From an uncultured Lachnospiraceae bacterium (GTDB lineage Bacteria; Bacillota; Clostridia; Lachnospirales; Lachnospiraceae): a DNA stretch of 36,791 nt. Each line of letters begins with the position of its first letter. The first letter of the stretch is position 1. A program made the position numbers and the translations under genes. Location of the stretch: positions 1 to 36,791 of the forward strand of contig CATOJY010000034.1 in assembly GCA_951800685.1 (NCBI GenBank), given 5' to 3'. This document shows, piece after piece, positions 24,359 through 33,892 of this stretch. A model generated the notes under the pieces. That model made no database searches. It was not told the DNA's origin and was given only the letters and a program-made list of their open reading frames with translations.

Positions 24359-25276
24359 CTATTTCAACTTGATCCTTGGGTCAACCAGCTTATAAACAAT
24401 GTCTACGATCACATTCATGATAACGATCAGCGTTGCCAGGAAAATCGTAGTACCCATGATCAATGTATAATCGCGTCCACCAATGGCGCCGATAAATTCT
24501 CCGCCCAGACCCGGAATAACAAAAATCTTCTCCACAACAAAACTTCCTGTCACTGTGTAAGCCAGCATGGGACCAACATAAGTCACTACTGGTAAAATCG
24601 CATTACGCAGGGCATGTTTAAACATAATCCAGAAACCTGCCACACCCTTAGCCTTGGCTGTCCGCATATAATCCTGCCCTAACACGTCAAGCATAGAAGA
24701 ACGCATCAGTCTCATTATGTATGCGGTCGGATAGAAAGACAGTGCAATGACTGGCATAATATAATTCTTCCACCCGGAAAGTCCCTTGGTAGGCAGCAGC
24801 TTTAGATTCACGCCCAACACATACATGAGCAGCGTACAAACCACAAAACTGGGAACCGCAATACCACAAGTTGAGATCACGCTGATCAGACTATCCAGAA
24901 ATTTACCTCTCTTCAGCGCTGCCATACATCCCAGAGGAACTCCCAGACATAACGCCACCAGAACAGAGATTCCGCCAACCCGTGCCGATACTGGAAATTT
25001 CATGGCAATAATGGACATAACTGTACGTCCCCGCTGCTTCAGGCTGTCCCCGAAATCACCATGTAAGGCATCTTTCATATAGGTTACATATCGCTGCATC
25101 AGGGGTTTGTCCAGGCCATATTTCGCCTCCAGAGCGGCGGTGGCCTGCGGACTGATCGCCTTCTCAGAAAGGAAGGGTCCGCCGGGAACCATGTTCATCA
25201 GAAAAAAAGTAAGGGTAGCAACCGCCCAAATCGTCACGATTGCCAATAGGATTCGTTTCGCCACATACTTTACCAT
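24359..25276 (-). CDS. oppB: Oligopeptide ABC transporter permease OppB (transporter 1)
   Basis: The partner permease (305 aa). It starts VKYVAKRILLAIVTIWAVATLTFFLMNMVPGGPF, the standard OppB first membrane helix. The conserved YGLDKPLMQRY loop, six membrane segments, and the EAA loop DYMRTAKAKGVAGFWIMFKHALRN follow. I chose the ATG at 25276 (AAGGAG, eight bases). The frame stays open upstream to 25414, but that 46-residue extension has no ribosome site and would precede TM1 unusually. It is the first gene of oppBCDFA, behind a leader of about 180 bases. Confidence 0.92.
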   Translation of the reverse strand: MVKYVAKRILLAIVTIWAVATLTFFLMNMVPGGPFLSEKAISPQATAALEAKYGLDKPLMQRYVTYMKDALHGDFGDSLKQRGRTVMSIIAMKFPVSARVGGISVLVALCLGVPLGCMAALKRGKFLDSLISVISTCGIAVPSFVVCTLLMYVLGVNLKLLPTKGLSGWKNYIMPVIALSFYPTAYIMRLMRSSMLDVLGQDYMRTAKAKGVAGFWIMFKHALRNAILPVVTYVGPMLAYTVTGSFVVEKIFVIPGLGGEFIGAIGGRDYTLIMGTTIFLATLIVIMNVIVDIVYKLVDPRIKLK

Positions 25277-25300
25277 GCTAAAGTCTCCTTCTTTAAATAA

Positions 25301-25330
25301 ATAGAAAGCGCTGTTCTGCATGCTTTCTAT
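25301..25330 (-). promoter_or_regulatory. Leader hairpin just before oppB
   Basis: A perfect nine-base stem, ATAGAAAGC (25301-25309) with GCTTTCTAT (25322-25330), is followed on the minus strand by TTATTTAAAG and then the oppB ribosome site. Its position between a possible leader peptide and oppB suggests attenuation or mRNA protection. Confidence 0.45.
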
Positions 25331-25392
25331 GATTACCATTCCTGCTACAGGAAGTGCCCAGCCTATTACAAAATCTCTGCACTCTCCATACG

Positions 25393-25437
25393 CTAAACGA
25401 AAGAAAGGAACCATAGCGTCGTCCAGAGCAACACCAT
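25393..25437 (-). CDS. Possible 14-residue leader peptide of oppBCDFA
   Basis: Directly downstream of the operon promoter (predicted transcript start near 25453), GGAGGG lies three bases before an ATG at 25437. This opens a frame for MVLLWTTLWFLSFV and then a TAG stop. The peptide is very hydrophobic, with two Trp and four Leu. It would be the first thing translated on the operon mRNA and overlaps a different open frame at 25414. With the hairpin at 25301-25330 it has the layout of an attenuator or arrest leader, but it could be chance. Confidence 0.35.
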   Translation of the reverse strand: MVLLWTTLWFLSFV

Positions 25438-25459
25438 CGTCCCTCCAAAAATCTCTACT

Positions 25460-25489
25460 ATACTATCAAAAAAGGTGTTATTTTGTCAA
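25460..25489 (-). promoter_or_regulatory. Promoter of oppBCDFA
   Basis: A perfect minus-strand TTGACA (25484-25489) is 18 bases from TAGTAT (25460-25465), and the region is AT-rich. It lies just after the terminator of the upstream small gene, so transporter 1 is an independent unit. The 342-base gap between oppB and that gene holds this promoter, the terminator and the oppB leader. Confidence 0.75.
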
Positions 25490-25511
25490 GTCTTTTTAAA
25501 ATTTTGATTCA

Positions 25512-25553
25512 AAAAAAATCAAGGAGAATCCCTGTTTCCCAGGTATTCTCCTT
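25512..25553 (-). terminator. Strong terminator of the oppABCDF-small protein operon
   Basis: AAGGAGAAT (25521-25529) pairs with ATTCTCCTT (25545-25553), and the inner CCTG/CAGG extends the stem. On the minus strand it is followed by GATTTTTTTTGA. Confidence 0.88.
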
Positions 25554-25618
25554 CACTTTACACAGCATTCTTGCAATGCTATTCCGTTAAATTTCTTCTT
25601 GTTTTTAATGTACTGCAA

Positions 25619-25900
25619 CTATGCATACAAGGTGAATAACCAAATGACAAGTGCAATCCCACTTAACAAAACTACACCGATCAGAAGCGCTGCACTTAAC
25701 GCCATCACAATATAACGCGCACGTTCCTGCCATGTGAAAGGGATATCCTCTACGCCACATTCGGCACTGTCTTGTCTTCTCTCCTGCTTTCGCTTCCTCC
25801 ACGAATTATGGGATCGTCCGCCAAACAGACCGGTGCTCTCTAAACCGCTCATATCGGCAATCATGCGTCCGTCGTCTTCAAACTCATCCTGCCGGCCCAT
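25619..25900 (-). CDS. Small single-pass membrane protein, function unknown
   Basis: A 93-residue protein from the ATG at 25900 (AGGAGGT six bases upstream). It has an acidic N-terminus (GRQDEFEDDGRMIADM), a basic middle (WRKRKQERRQD) and one C-terminal membrane helix (about 66-90, ALSAALLIGVVLLSGIALVIWLF). With the positive charges before the helix, the N-terminal part is probably cytoplasmic. It is the last gene of the oppABCDF operon, 73 bases after oppF. I do not recognise a family; a link to the transporter is inferred from position only. Confidence 0.7.
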   Translation of the reverse strand: MGRQDEFEDDGRMIADMSGLESTGLFGGRSHNSWRKRKQERRQDSAECGVEDIPFTWQERARYIVMALSAALLIGVVLLSGIALVIWLFTLYA

Positions 25901-25973
25901 ATCCGCACCTCCTATCATCCCCGCTACAAGCTCCTTCTAAAATAAAACATAAGCGTCAGCACAGGCATTTTGC

Positions 25974-27002
25974 TCATACACTGTCATACAGATGACATAC
26001 TACATAATGGCCGGGTTCAATCTCCTTCTGCTGTGGCGCCACTTCTTTGCATTTCGCCATACAATTAGCACAGCGGGTATGGAATTTGCAGCCAGAAGGC
26101 GGATTCGCCGGAGAAGGAATTGTACCCTCCAGCACGATCCGGTTCATTTTCGCATCAGGATCTGGAACCGGGATCGCAGAGAACAATGCCTTTGTATAAG
26201 GATGCAGCGGATTCCGGAAGATATCTTCCGTCTCCCCATACTCCACCAGATTGCCCAGATACATAACTCCCACCGTATCTGAGATATGTTCCACAACACT
26301 CAGGTCATGGGAAATAAACAGATACGTCAGTTTATACCGCTCCTGCAGGTCTTTCAACAGATTAATGATCTGCGCCTGAATAGAGACATCCAGTGCACTC
26401 ACGGGCTCGTCACAGACCACAAACTCCGGATTTAAGGCAAGCGCACGAGCAATACAGATACGCTGTCTCTGCCCGCCAGAAAACTCATGAGGATAACGGT
26501 CCTTATGAAAAGACTGCAGACCGCAGCGATCCATGATCTCATCAATATAGTCGTTGAACTCCGCTCTGCTAACCAATCCATGCTCTCTGACCGCTTCGCC
26601 GATAATTTCACCCACAGGCAGTCTTGGTGACAGACTGGAGAATGGATCCTGGAAGATGATCTGCATCTTAGTCCGTATAGACCGCATCTCTTTATTGTTA
26701 AAGTCATAGACTTCCTTGCCGTTAAACAATACTTCTCCGCCAGTCTTCGGTCCAGACAGCCGCAATATGGTCCGCCCTGTTGTGGTCTTACCACAGCCGG
26801 ACTCTCCCACGAGCCCCATCGTCGTGCCGCGCTTCAGATTAAAGGTAACGCCGTCCACAGCCTTCACATACCCCACAGTCTTAGCAACCATACCGCTCTT
26901 GATGGGAAAATATTTCTTCAAAGCATTGACCATCAGAATATACTGCGGGTCGTAAGTCACAGGGGTGAATTCCTTCTCTGTCATGGTATGTGCATCCGCC
27001 AT
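25974..27002 (-). CDS. oppF: Oligopeptide ABC transporter ATP-binding protein OppF (transporter 2)
   Basis: ATPase of the second transporter (342 aa). It has Walker A GESGCGKT (66-73), signature [25 protein letters not shown], and [11 protein letters not shown]. The C-terminal extension has [19 protein letters not shown]. It is close to OppF of transporter 1, apart from about 20 extra N-terminal residues. Its ATG abuts the oppD TAA stop (TAAATGG), with AAGGAGG inside the end of oppD, so the two are tightly coupled. Confidence 0.93.
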   Translation of the reverse strand: MADAHTMTEKEFTPVTYDPQYILMVNALKKYFPIKSGMVAKTVGYVKAVDGVTFNLKRGTTMGLVGESGCGKTTTGRTILRLSGPKTGGEVLFNGKEVYDFNNKEMRSIRTKMQIIFQDPFSSLSPRLPVGEIIGEAVREHGLVSRAEFNDYIDEIMDRCGLQSFHKDRYPHEFSGGQRQRICIARALALNPEFVVCDEPVSALDVSIQAQIINLLKDLQERYKLTYLFISHDLSVVEHISDTVGVMYLGNLVEYGETEDIFRNPLHPYTKALFSAIPVPDPDAKMNRIVLEGTIPSPANPPSGCKFHTRCANCMAKCKEVAPQQKEIEPGHYVVCHLYDSV

Positions 27003-28154
27003 TTATTTCTCCTCCTTTCTGTCATAGAATCGATAGCAGCTGACTTTATGTGTCTCCGAAAGGCTGATTTCTCCAGGATATTTTCCCGAACAGCTCTCTA
27101 CACACATTTCACAACGGTCTTTATAGTAACAATAATCAGGCATATCAACAGGATTGGGCACTTTCCCAGGAATTGAATAAAGTCTGTCTACCTGTTTGCC
27201 AACCACCGGTTTTGATGCCATCAACCCAATCGTATAGGGATGTGAGGGATTGGTAAAGATCTCCCGTACCGTTCCCTTCTCTACCACACGTCCCGCATAC
27301 ATGACTACCACATAATCTGCCATCTCCGCAATCACGCCAAGATCATGGGTAATCAACATAATGGAGGAATTAATCTTATCTTTCAGATTCCGAAGCAGGT
27401 CCAAAATCTGCGCCTGAATAGTCACATCCAACGCAGTGGTCGGTTCATCCGCTATAATGATCCTTGGACTGCATGCCAGTGCCATCGCAATCATAACACG
27501 CTGCCGCATACCGCCGGACAGTTCATGCGGATACATCTGGTAAACGCCCTCACTGTTCGCGATACCAACCATTTCAAGCAGTTTAATGGTACGGGCCTTG
27601 ATCTCCTCCTTGGACTTTCCTTCTCCGTCATGCAGAGAAATAACCTCATTTACCTGCTCTCCAATACGGAAGACCGGATTTAAACTGGTCATAGGCTCCT
27701 GAAAGATCATAGACACATGATTTCCCCGCAGGTTCATCATTTTCTCATTCGGCGTCTTTGCAATATTGTAGGCTTTGCCATTGCCCAGATTGAGGCGGAT
27801 CTCTCCTTCCACAATCTGTCCCTGAGGCCGCTGGATCAACTGCATCAAGGACAGGCTGGTCACAGACTTTCCACAGCCTGACTCCCCTACCACACCCACG
27901 GTCTTACCGACTGGTACATCGAAACTGACACCATCCACCGACTTGACGGTACCTGCATCTGTGAAGAAATACGTATGCAGATTATCAAACTCCACCGCAT
28001 TGTCAGCGTTATGCATCGTCGTCATGTATTCAGACTCTGGGACATTCCTGCGCTTACGCGCCTTCTCAAACTGATTCGTAATACGACGATTCTCTTTGGA
28101 GATCTTACGAGACTCTTTCGCAGTAAGATATCCTTCCGGTTTATTCTTAGCCAT
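27003..28154 (-). CDS. oppD: Oligopeptide ABC transporter ATP-binding protein OppD, with basic N-terminal extension (transporter 2)
   Basis: A 383-residue ATPase: Walker A GESGCGKS (90-97), [45 protein letters not shown], and a C-terminal Cys-rich segment ([15 protein letters not shown]). Compared with OppD of transporter 1 it carries about 50 extra N-terminal residues rich in Lys and Arg ([20 protein letters not shown]...) before the usual [22 protein letters not shown] lies eight bases before the first ATG, so the extension is probably translated; an internal Met near residue 44 has no comparable ribosome site. Confidence 0.92.
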   Translation of the reverse strand: MAKNKPEGYLTAKESRKISKENRRITNQFEKARKRRNVPESEYMTTMHNADNAVEFDNLHTYFFTDAGTVKSVDGVSFDVPVGKTVGVVGESGCGKSVTSLSLMQLIQRPQGQIVEGEIRLNLGNGKAYNIAKTPNEKMMNLRGNHVSMIFQEPMTSLNPVFRIGEQVNEVISLHDGEGKSKEEIKARTIKLLEMVGIANSEGVYQMYPHELSGGMRQRVMIAMALACSPRIIIADEPTTALDVTIQAQILDLLRNLKDKINSSIMLITHDLGVIAEMADYVVVMYAGRVVEKGTVREIFTNPSHPYTIGLMASKPVVGKQVDRLYSIPGKVPNPVDMPDYCYYKDRCEMCVESCSGKYPGEISLSETHKVSCYRFYDRKEEK

Positions 28155-28167
28155 ACTTTACTCCCTC

Positions 28168-29724
28168 CTAACGTTTCATTCTGGGGTCGAAAGCATCCCG
28201 CAGGCCGTCCCCCACGAAGTTGAATCCCAGAACTGCCAGTGAAAGACACACACCTGCCGGAATCCAGATAAACCAATACGTAGTCAAAACATAGGAGTTC
28301 TTAACATCGTTAATAATATTGCCCCAGGAAGCAAAGGGAAATTTAACACCAAGACCCAGGAAAGACAGAGTCGCTTCCATTAACATTACAGAACCCAGAT
28401 TCATTGTACAAGTCACGATCAGCTGCGGGATCACATTAGGAATCAGGTGTTTAAAAATCCTACGGGATACCCGTATTCCACAAGCCTCCGTCGCCGTCAT
28501 AAACTCCTGCTCACGCAAAGACAAGATCTGTCCACGGACCAGACGGGCTATCCCAGGCCATCCCAGAATGCCGAGAACCAGCATCAAATACAACATACGG
28601 ATTTGCGGATCCACGCGCATGCCATCCATCGCCGCACCCAAGATAATAATCAACGGCATGGAAGGAATACAATAGAAGATATCCACAATCCTCATAATCA
28701 GATTATCTACCCATTTACCGAAATACCCTGAGATCCCCCCCAAGATTGCTCCCAGCAGCGTCTCAATAATGACTACAATGAAACCGATGATCAGGGACAC
28801 TCTTCCGCCATACATCAAACGGGTCAGCATATCCATACCATTACTGTCCGTCCCCAGGGGATGCGTTGCAGAAGGAGCTTCATACTGGCTGTATACATAT
28901 GTCTCTGTCTCTTGCATGACTGACCAGACTTTAGCACTGGCGTCATAGGTGATCGTATAGTTATGTTCCTCGCCGTCCTCCCCTGTATAAACAAATTCCG
29001 TACCCTCATTGTCCAGGACCTGCTCTAAGTTTTCCTTGAAATCTCTGGAAATTACAACACCGTTCTCCTTCGATTGTACAACAAAACGGCTGATATAACC
29101 CATGACTTCTTCTCCCTGCAGGATATTGCCATCCTCATCCAGCGCATACTCTGCACCGTCAGCAGTGAAACTTCCCGTACCCTGATTGGTATACAGTTTA
29201 AGCGCCTCATACTTTACACCAAAAGGCGGCTCTTCCTTATTATCCGCTGCATTTACAATATCCTTATAGGCAATCGCGATCACAGATCCATCCACAGAAA
29301 TCGCGTAGAAATCTTTCCCTTCCTCTACCACGCCATAAGTTACATCTTTATAGTCAAACTCCGCCTTGCCCATCATCTGCGCCATCAAAAACTGCGCCTG
29401 TGCCGCCGACCCGAACTCCTGTCCCTCGGCGGAGATGTAACGGAAGTCTTCATTCCTCGTCACACCCACATATTCCTTTTCCAGATAAGTATAAGTATAA
29501 AACTGCTCATCCTGCCCATAGGGTGAAATCAAGCCGCCTACAAAAGAAAACACAAACATGACAGCCAGAATCACCAATCCCAGCACCGCCAGACGGTTCC
29601 GGAAAAAGCGTTTCACCACCAACGCACCAGGGGAAAGAGTTCTCACACGACGGTCATCATTTAGCGATAAAGTTTCTTCTGAAACGCCGCTTGCCTGTTC
29701 GTTTATCTTGTTCTTATCAGACAT
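28168..29724 (-). CDS. oppC: Oligopeptide ABC transporter permease OppC with large extracytoplasmic insertion (transporter 2)
   Basis: A 518-residue permease from the ATG at 29724 (AAAGGAGG eight bases upstream), against about 300-350 for normal OppC. After a cytoplasmic tail and TM1 (about 45-66) come about 215 residues of soluble, acidic, beta-rich-looking sequence (about 70-285) before the usual HPLGTDSNGMDMLTRLMYGGRVSL and five further membrane segments. The EAA loop EFMTATEACGIRVSRRIFKHL and the end GDGLRDAFDPRMKR are normal. By topology the insertion lies outside the membrane, where the binding lipoprotein docks. In the conserved GTDxxGRD motif the Arg is replaced by Met. The open frame is continuous, so this is not a frameshift artefact. 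Confidence 0.9.
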   Translation of the reverse strand: MSDKNKINEQASGVSEETLSLNDDRRVRTLSPGALVVKRFFRNRLAVLGLVILAVMFVFSFVGGLISPYGQDEQFYTYTYLEKEYVGVTRNEDFRYISAEGQEFGSAAQAQFLMAQMMGKAEFDYKDVTYGVVEEGKDFYAISVDGSVIAIAYKDIVNAADNKEEPPFGVKYEALKLYTNQGTGSFTADGAEYALDEDGNILQGEEVMGYISRFVVQSKENGVVISRDFKENLEQVLDNEGTEFVYTGEDGEEHNYTITYDASAKVWSVMQETETYVYSQYEAPSATHPLGTDSNGMDMLTRLMYGGRVSLIIGFIVVIIETLLGAILGGISGYFGKWVDNLIMRIVDIFYCIPSMPLIIILGAAMDGMRVDPQIRMLYLMLVLGILGWPGIARLVRGQILSLREQEFMTATEACGIRVSRRIFKHLIPNVIPQLIVTCTMNLGSVMLMEATLSFLGLGVKFPFASWGNIINDVKNSYVLTTYWFIWIPAGVCLSLAVLGFNFVGDGLRDAFDPRMKR

Positions 29725-29740
29725 ATCATCTTCCTCCTTT

Positions 29741-30727
29741 CTAAGCGATCCGCACGCGGGGGTCAACCACGGCGTAAAGTATGTCGGTGAGCAGATTGCT
29801 TGCCAACGTCAAAACAGCAATAAAAGTCATATAAAACATTGTGAACGGGATATCACCAATAATCATGGACTGATAAGAAGTCCAGCCGATTCCTGGAATA
29901 GAGAACAACGTCTCCGTAATCAGCGCACCGGTAAAAAACCCCGGCAGAGATCCGCCGATGATCGTCACCAGCGTAATCAGTGTATTGCGGAAAGCATGCT
30001 TATAGATAACCGTATGTTCACTTAAACCCTTGGCCCTTGCCGTCCGTATATAATCGGCATTCAGGACTTCCAGCATATTGGTTCTTGTATAACGCATCAG
30101 CGGCCCAATGGAAATAATCACTAAGGTGGCAATAGGCAGAACCAGATGCTGCGCCTTGTCCAAAAACTGTTCCCAGGAATTCATCTGGGCGAAAGTACGT
30201 CCCACAAGTCCAGACACATCAAACCACTGTAATTTCACAGCAAAAACTAATTTCAATAACGATGCGAAAAAGAAAGATGGTAACGAAATACCAATCAAAG
30301 CGCCTGCCGTGATCGCATAGTCAGCCTTCGAATACTGTTTGGTGGCAGCAATGATACCTAACGGTATTGCAATCAGAATCTGCAGAATAAAAGAAATGGC
30401 CGCCATCACAAAAGAAATCCAGATCACGTCATGAAATTTCTCAACCACCGGAACTGTAAATTTCCAACTGTCTCCGAAATGCCCCTGAGCAAAATCCCCC
30501 AGCCAAGTAAAATACCCGGCAATAATACCCTTATCCAATCCATAAGATGCGTTCAGCTGTGCGATCCATTCTTCATAGGGCTTTGCACCCGGCGCCTGTG
30601 CAAGCTGCATAGCCATCGTCTCCACATAAGAAGCCGGCAGACAACGCAGAACTGCATAGATGATGAATGTCACACTGAAGAGGATAAGAATCGATAACAA
30701 AATGCGCTTGATGATATAGTTACGCAC
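29741..30727 (-). CDS. oppB: Oligopeptide ABC transporter permease OppB (transporter 2)
   Basis: A 328-residue permease starting at a GTG (30727) with AGGAGGG six bases upstream; the protein begins MRNYIIKRILLSILILFSVTFIIYAVL, the typical first helix. Six membrane segments are visible, with the EAA loop DYIRTARAKGLSEHTVIYKHAFRN and the end DILYAVVDPRVRIA. It stops 16 bases before oppC. A hairpin between oppA and this gene (30792-30818) probably lowers its expression relative to the binding protein. Confidence 0.92.
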   Translation of the reverse strand: MRNYIIKRILLSILILFSVTFIIYAVLRCLPASYVETMAMQLAQAPGAKPYEEWIAQLNASYGLDKGIIAGYFTWLGDFAQGHFGDSWKFTVPVVEKFHDVIWISFVMAAISFILQILIAIPLGIIAATKQYSKADYAITAGALIGISLPSFFFASLLKLVFAVKLQWFDVSGLVGRTFAQMNSWEQFLDKAQHLVLPIATLVIISIGPLMRYTRTNMLEVLNADYIRTARAKGLSEHTVIYKHAFRNTLITLVTIIGGSLPGFFTGALITETLFSIPGIGWTSYQSMIIGDIPFTMFYMTFIAVLTLASNLLTDILYAVVDPRVRIA

Positions 30728-30791
30728 AACTATCCCTCCTTCTCAATCAATAAAGTATCGCTCCCTTCAAAGAGAGGTAAATCTATACAAA

Positions 30792-30818
30792 ATTCCCTGC
30801 CCCAACGGAGCAGGGAAT
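30792..30818 (-). terminator. Hairpin between oppA and oppB of transporter 2
   Basis: A nine-base stem, ATTCCCTGC (30792-30800) with GCAGGGAAT (30810-30818), is followed by TTTTGT on the minus strand. The short T-run suggests a partial terminator, giving more binding protein than permease. It can also protect the 3' end of the oppA transcript. Confidence 0.7.
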
Positions 30819-30842
30819 CCTCTGTTTATCCAAATTTACTTT

Positions 30843-33164
30843 TTATTTCATTTCCAAATTCTGTACTTCCTGCTGCCATGACAGATAAGGAGTCATATCA
30901 GTCGGAAGCGTGTCTCTGTTCACACGCTCAGTAGAGAGCATCACACACTCAGAACGCTGATATACAGGAAGTTCTACGCCCCAATCCATAATGATCTCCA
31001 TCGCTGCCTTGTAAAGGCCCTTACGATAAGTCTGGTCTGTGGACAGACGTGCTGCCTCGATCATCTCATCCAAATCTGTATCGACGATCTGATAATAGTT
31101 AGTAGCACCCAGGCTGTGATACAACTGATACATATCCGGATCTGTACCGGCCTGCCATGCTGCACACCACATATCTGCCACACCTGTCTGGTAAGAAGCA
31201 TACAGATCACTTGCATTTGCAAGGTCATTGACCGTCAATGTGATGCCAATAGTACTAAGAGCATCACTGGCGTTCTTCAGAATCAGGAACGTAGGATGGT
31301 CTCCTGCGCCTCCTGCACCGATATTCACCACATACTCCAACTTCGCGCCTGCCGGAGCCGCCGTCACCTTACCGTCTTCTACTGTGTAACCTGCCGCTTC
31401 CAGATAACCCAGCGCTGCCTCTAAAGCTGCCGCATATTTGTCTTCTGCAGACATACCATCCGTATAGATCGGATTACCTTCTACATCTACGGAATAAGCG
31501 AGCTGGTAACCGTCATCCGTAACCTGAGGCGCTGCCCAGGAAGTATTGGAAATCGGATAGTTGATCACTGATGCAGTGTTGCCATAGTAAGAATCAATAC
31601 CCTCATCACGATAAGCAGAGATTACAGTTGCAAGTGCTTTCCGCAAGTTGCGGGATTCCTCAGAAGAACCATCATCCCCTACTTTCACATTGTTCGCTGC
31701 AAGACCTACATAACCATAGCCGCGGTAGTCAATCAATCTGGTTGTGATCACATCACCATCCAGATCTGCGTTGCCGCCGTTTAACTCAGCAACCTGATTT
31801 GCCACATCGGTGGAGTAGCTTGGATCCGTGATATCCATCGTACCTGCCGTGATACCTGTCACCTTATCCGCCTCCGCTGCTTCCATGAAATTCAAATGTG
31901 CGATCTTAGGTGCACCCTTGAAATAATTCGGGTTTGCATCCATATAAACCACACCATTGGAATAATCCTTAAAGATGTACGGTCCTGCACCTAACGGCTT
32001 ACCAGTCTTCTCTTTCACGCCAGACAGGTCACCCTTCGGGAAACCGAAACTGTTATTCTCATAATCATACAGGCTCTCATCACCATAATAGTGCATCGGT
32101 GAGATCGGGATCTGCAGCTGATAGATCATGGACGCGTCAACCTTGTCGGCTACCACACGCATGGAGTAGTCGCCTGTACGCTGAATGCCGGAAACATTCG
32201 GTGCAGATTCGCCAGTCTCGACACCAACCTGATAAGCCGGGTCAAGCAGACTAAAGATCGTAACGCCATTTGCCGCTTCCGCCTCGGACAATGCGTTGTA
32301 ATCCCCTTCATAAGCCTCTAACATAGCATCGAAGAAATCCTGAGAGGTAGCGCCTTCCGGCAGCCCTTCAAATCCCCAGTTAGGAGCGATTACTTCTACC
32401 GGATCACCTTCTGCAGCATAACCGTTGGCAACACAGTAATCCAGGATCGCCTGCGCAAATCCCTGCTGTGCTGCCGGGAAATCTGTCTCCCAGAATGCCT
32501 TCTGCGTTGCTTCATCCCAGTTTGTGAAATCCGTGTTGTTCTCCCCTGCCTTGATCAACAGGCTGTAAAGCGGTTCCATACCACTGCGGTATTCCTCGAT
32601 TCCCTCGATCGCTGTAGAATACAAGGTAGCGTTTCCGTCATAAGTAGGATCCAACAAAACATACATACCGAAGATTACGTCATCGATATCTGCGTTCGTG
32701 CCATCAGTAAATTGAATGTCATCGCGGATCGTCATATCATAATAAACAGTACCGTCCTCGTTCTCTGTGATCTCGATATCGGACGCTGTGTAATAAGTAT
32801 AATCTGTTCCGTTATAAGAACGGGTTTCTCCTTCGATGCCCTTGAGAATCGGATTGCCCACACGGTCAACCTCCAGCGTGTAGACACGGACCATCTCATC
32901 GATCATCGTATCATTGGCAGCCAGAGAAAAATACGGAGAGAACTTACCCTCCAATCCCTGTTCAACACTGGCTACCAGCGTATCATTAGCAGGCGCTGCA
33001 TCAGATGTTTCCGTCTCAGAAGCATCCTCTTCAGGCGCGGCTGCATCATCGCTGCTCTCAACTGGAGTCTCATCGGCTGCCGGTGCATCGCTTCCACCAC
33101 CACATGCAGTCAATGAAAATACCATCGCCATCGACAACAGCAATGCTACATGTTTCTTCTTCAT
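30843..33164 (-). CDS. oppA: Oversized oligopeptide-binding lipoprotein, OppA type (transporter 2)
   Basis: A family 5 substrate-binding lipoprotein of 773 residues, about 190 longer than the OppA of transporter 1. It has signal [24 protein letters not shown] (lipobox LTAC, Cys21) and an acidic Ala/Glu/Asp linker (25-60). The fold is recognisable from [54 protein letters not shown], and a C-terminal [23 protein letters not shown]. Extra sequence falls around residues 170-310 (an acidic region after the first lobe starts) and in the second lobe. GGGAGG precedes the ATG. It is the first gene of oppABCDF with its own strong promoter. Ligand unknown. Confidence 0.9.
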   Translation of the reverse strand: MKKKHVALLLSMAMVFSLTACGGGSDAPAADETPVESSDDAAAPEEDASETETSDAAPANDTLVASVEQGLEGKFSPYFSLAANDTMIDEMVRVYTLEVDRVGNPILKGIEGETRSYNGTDYTYYTASDIEITENEDGTVYYDMTIRDDIQFTDGTNADIDDVIFGMYVLLDPTYDGNATLYSTAIEGIEEYRSGMEPLYSLLIKAGENNTDFTNWDEATQKAFWETDFPAAQQGFAQAILDYCVANGYAAEGDPVEVIAPNWGFEGLPEGATSQDFFDAMLEAYEGDYNALSEAEAANGVTIFSLLDPAYQVGVETGESAPNVSGIQRTGDYSMRVVADKVDASMIYQLQIPISPMHYYGDESLYDYENNSFGFPKGDLSGVKEKTGKPLGAGPYIFKDYSNGVVYMDANPNYFKGAPKIAHLNFMEAAEADKVTGITAGTMDITDPSYSTDVANQVAELNGGNADLDGDVITTRLIDYRGYGYVGLAANNVKVGDDGSSEESRNLRKALATVISAYRDEGIDSYYGNTASVINYPISNTSWAAPQVTDDGYQLAYSVDVEGNPIYTDGMSAEDKYAAALEAALGYLEAAGYTVEDGKVTAAPAGAKLEYVVNIGAGGAGDHPTFLILKNASDALSTIGITLTVNDLANASDLYASYQTGVADMWCAAWQAGTDPDMYQLYHSLGATNYYQIVDTDLDEMIEAARLSTDQTYRKGLYKAAMEIIMDWGVELPVYQRSECVMLSTERVNRDTLPTDMTPYLSWQQEVQNLEMK

Positions 33165-33203
33165 TTTAAAAACCTCCCTTGTCTTTTAAATTTTACCCTA
33201 TAT

Positions 33204-33232
33204 ATTTTACATAAATTTATGTTTCTCGTCAA
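33204..33232 (-). promoter_or_regulatory. Promoter of oppABCDF
   Basis: Minus-strand TTGACG (33227-33232) and TAAAAT (33204-33209) are 17 bases apart; each is five of six to consensus. It lies about 40 bases before the oppA ATG, in an AT-rich leader. Confidence 0.8.
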
Positions 33233-33267
33233 ATAGAAAGTAGGAGATTCCAGAAATTCTCTGGACC

Positions 33268-33882
33268 CTAAATTGTCCAGATATCAGCCGGCCTGCTCTT
33301 ACCCGCAATCAGGGAAGCTGCGATCTGTACCGCACAGCAAAGAAGACATATACCCCCGCCTTCCCCGACGCCGCCGCGCAGAAGAAAAATAAGTTCTCCA
33401 GCTGCTGTCAACCCCGCTCCTGCAAGAGGTAAAACGGTGCGCAGCGCATACTGTGCCACGCTTCGCTCATAAATATAATTCCGCAGCGGGTTTCCCCCAA
33501 AGGTCATAGAACCCAGCGTATAAGTGAGAATAACATCAGAGAGAAACCAGAATGCATACGGAAGGATGACGTAGTAGGTATTTAAAAGTCCTGCGGTCGT
33601 TTTGAAACCAGGCAGTAAAACGGCCACAAGCATGATCCCCTGCAAAAGCCAGAGCTTTCCAAGCAGCCGACGCCGCAAGATGGGATCCGCATGCCAGATC
33701 TGTCCAGTATAGACATAACTGCCATCTGCATGCTTCTCAAAATCTCTCAGATAGCTTCTTTTATTTCTCTTATTGTGATCATGTCTTTCTGGGTCCGTCA
33801 TACTCTCTTCTCCACTCTGCCGTCTGCCCAAACCTTTCTTAAATATTTCCCGTCTGCTTTCCCTGCTGTATTGGAATTCCAT
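33268..33882 (-). CDS. Multi-pass membrane protein, function unknown
   Basis: A 204-residue protein with a basic cytoplasmic N-terminus (about 60 residues, rich in Arg and His) followed by about five hydrophobic segments (around 73-92, 102-121, 145-165 and 175-195). AGGAAG precedes the ATG at 33882. It starts 10 bases after the stop of the M3 peptidase gene, so the two form an operon. A weak stem TCCAGA/TCTGGA (33249-33265) lies just past its stop but has no T-run. I recognise no family. Position between a peptidase and a peptide transporter hints at peptide use, without direct evidence. Confidence 0.7.
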   Translation of the reverse strand: MEFQYSRESRREIFKKGLGRRQSGEESMTDPERHDHNKRNKRSYLRDFEKHADGSYVYTGQIWHADPILRRRLLGKLWLLQGIMLVAVLLPGFKTTAGLLNTYYVILPYAFWFLSDVILTYTLGSMTFGGNPLRNYIYERSVAQYALRTVLPLAGAGLTAAGELIFLLRGGVGEGGGICLLCCAVQIAASLIAGKSRPADIWTI

Positions 33883-33892
33883 AATATGCTTC

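Noticed and set aside
25277..25414. 46-residue N-terminal extension of oppB
   Set aside because: The upstream ATG has no ribosome site, and the added residues would precede the standard first helix. The ATG at 25276 has AAGGAG at good spacing.
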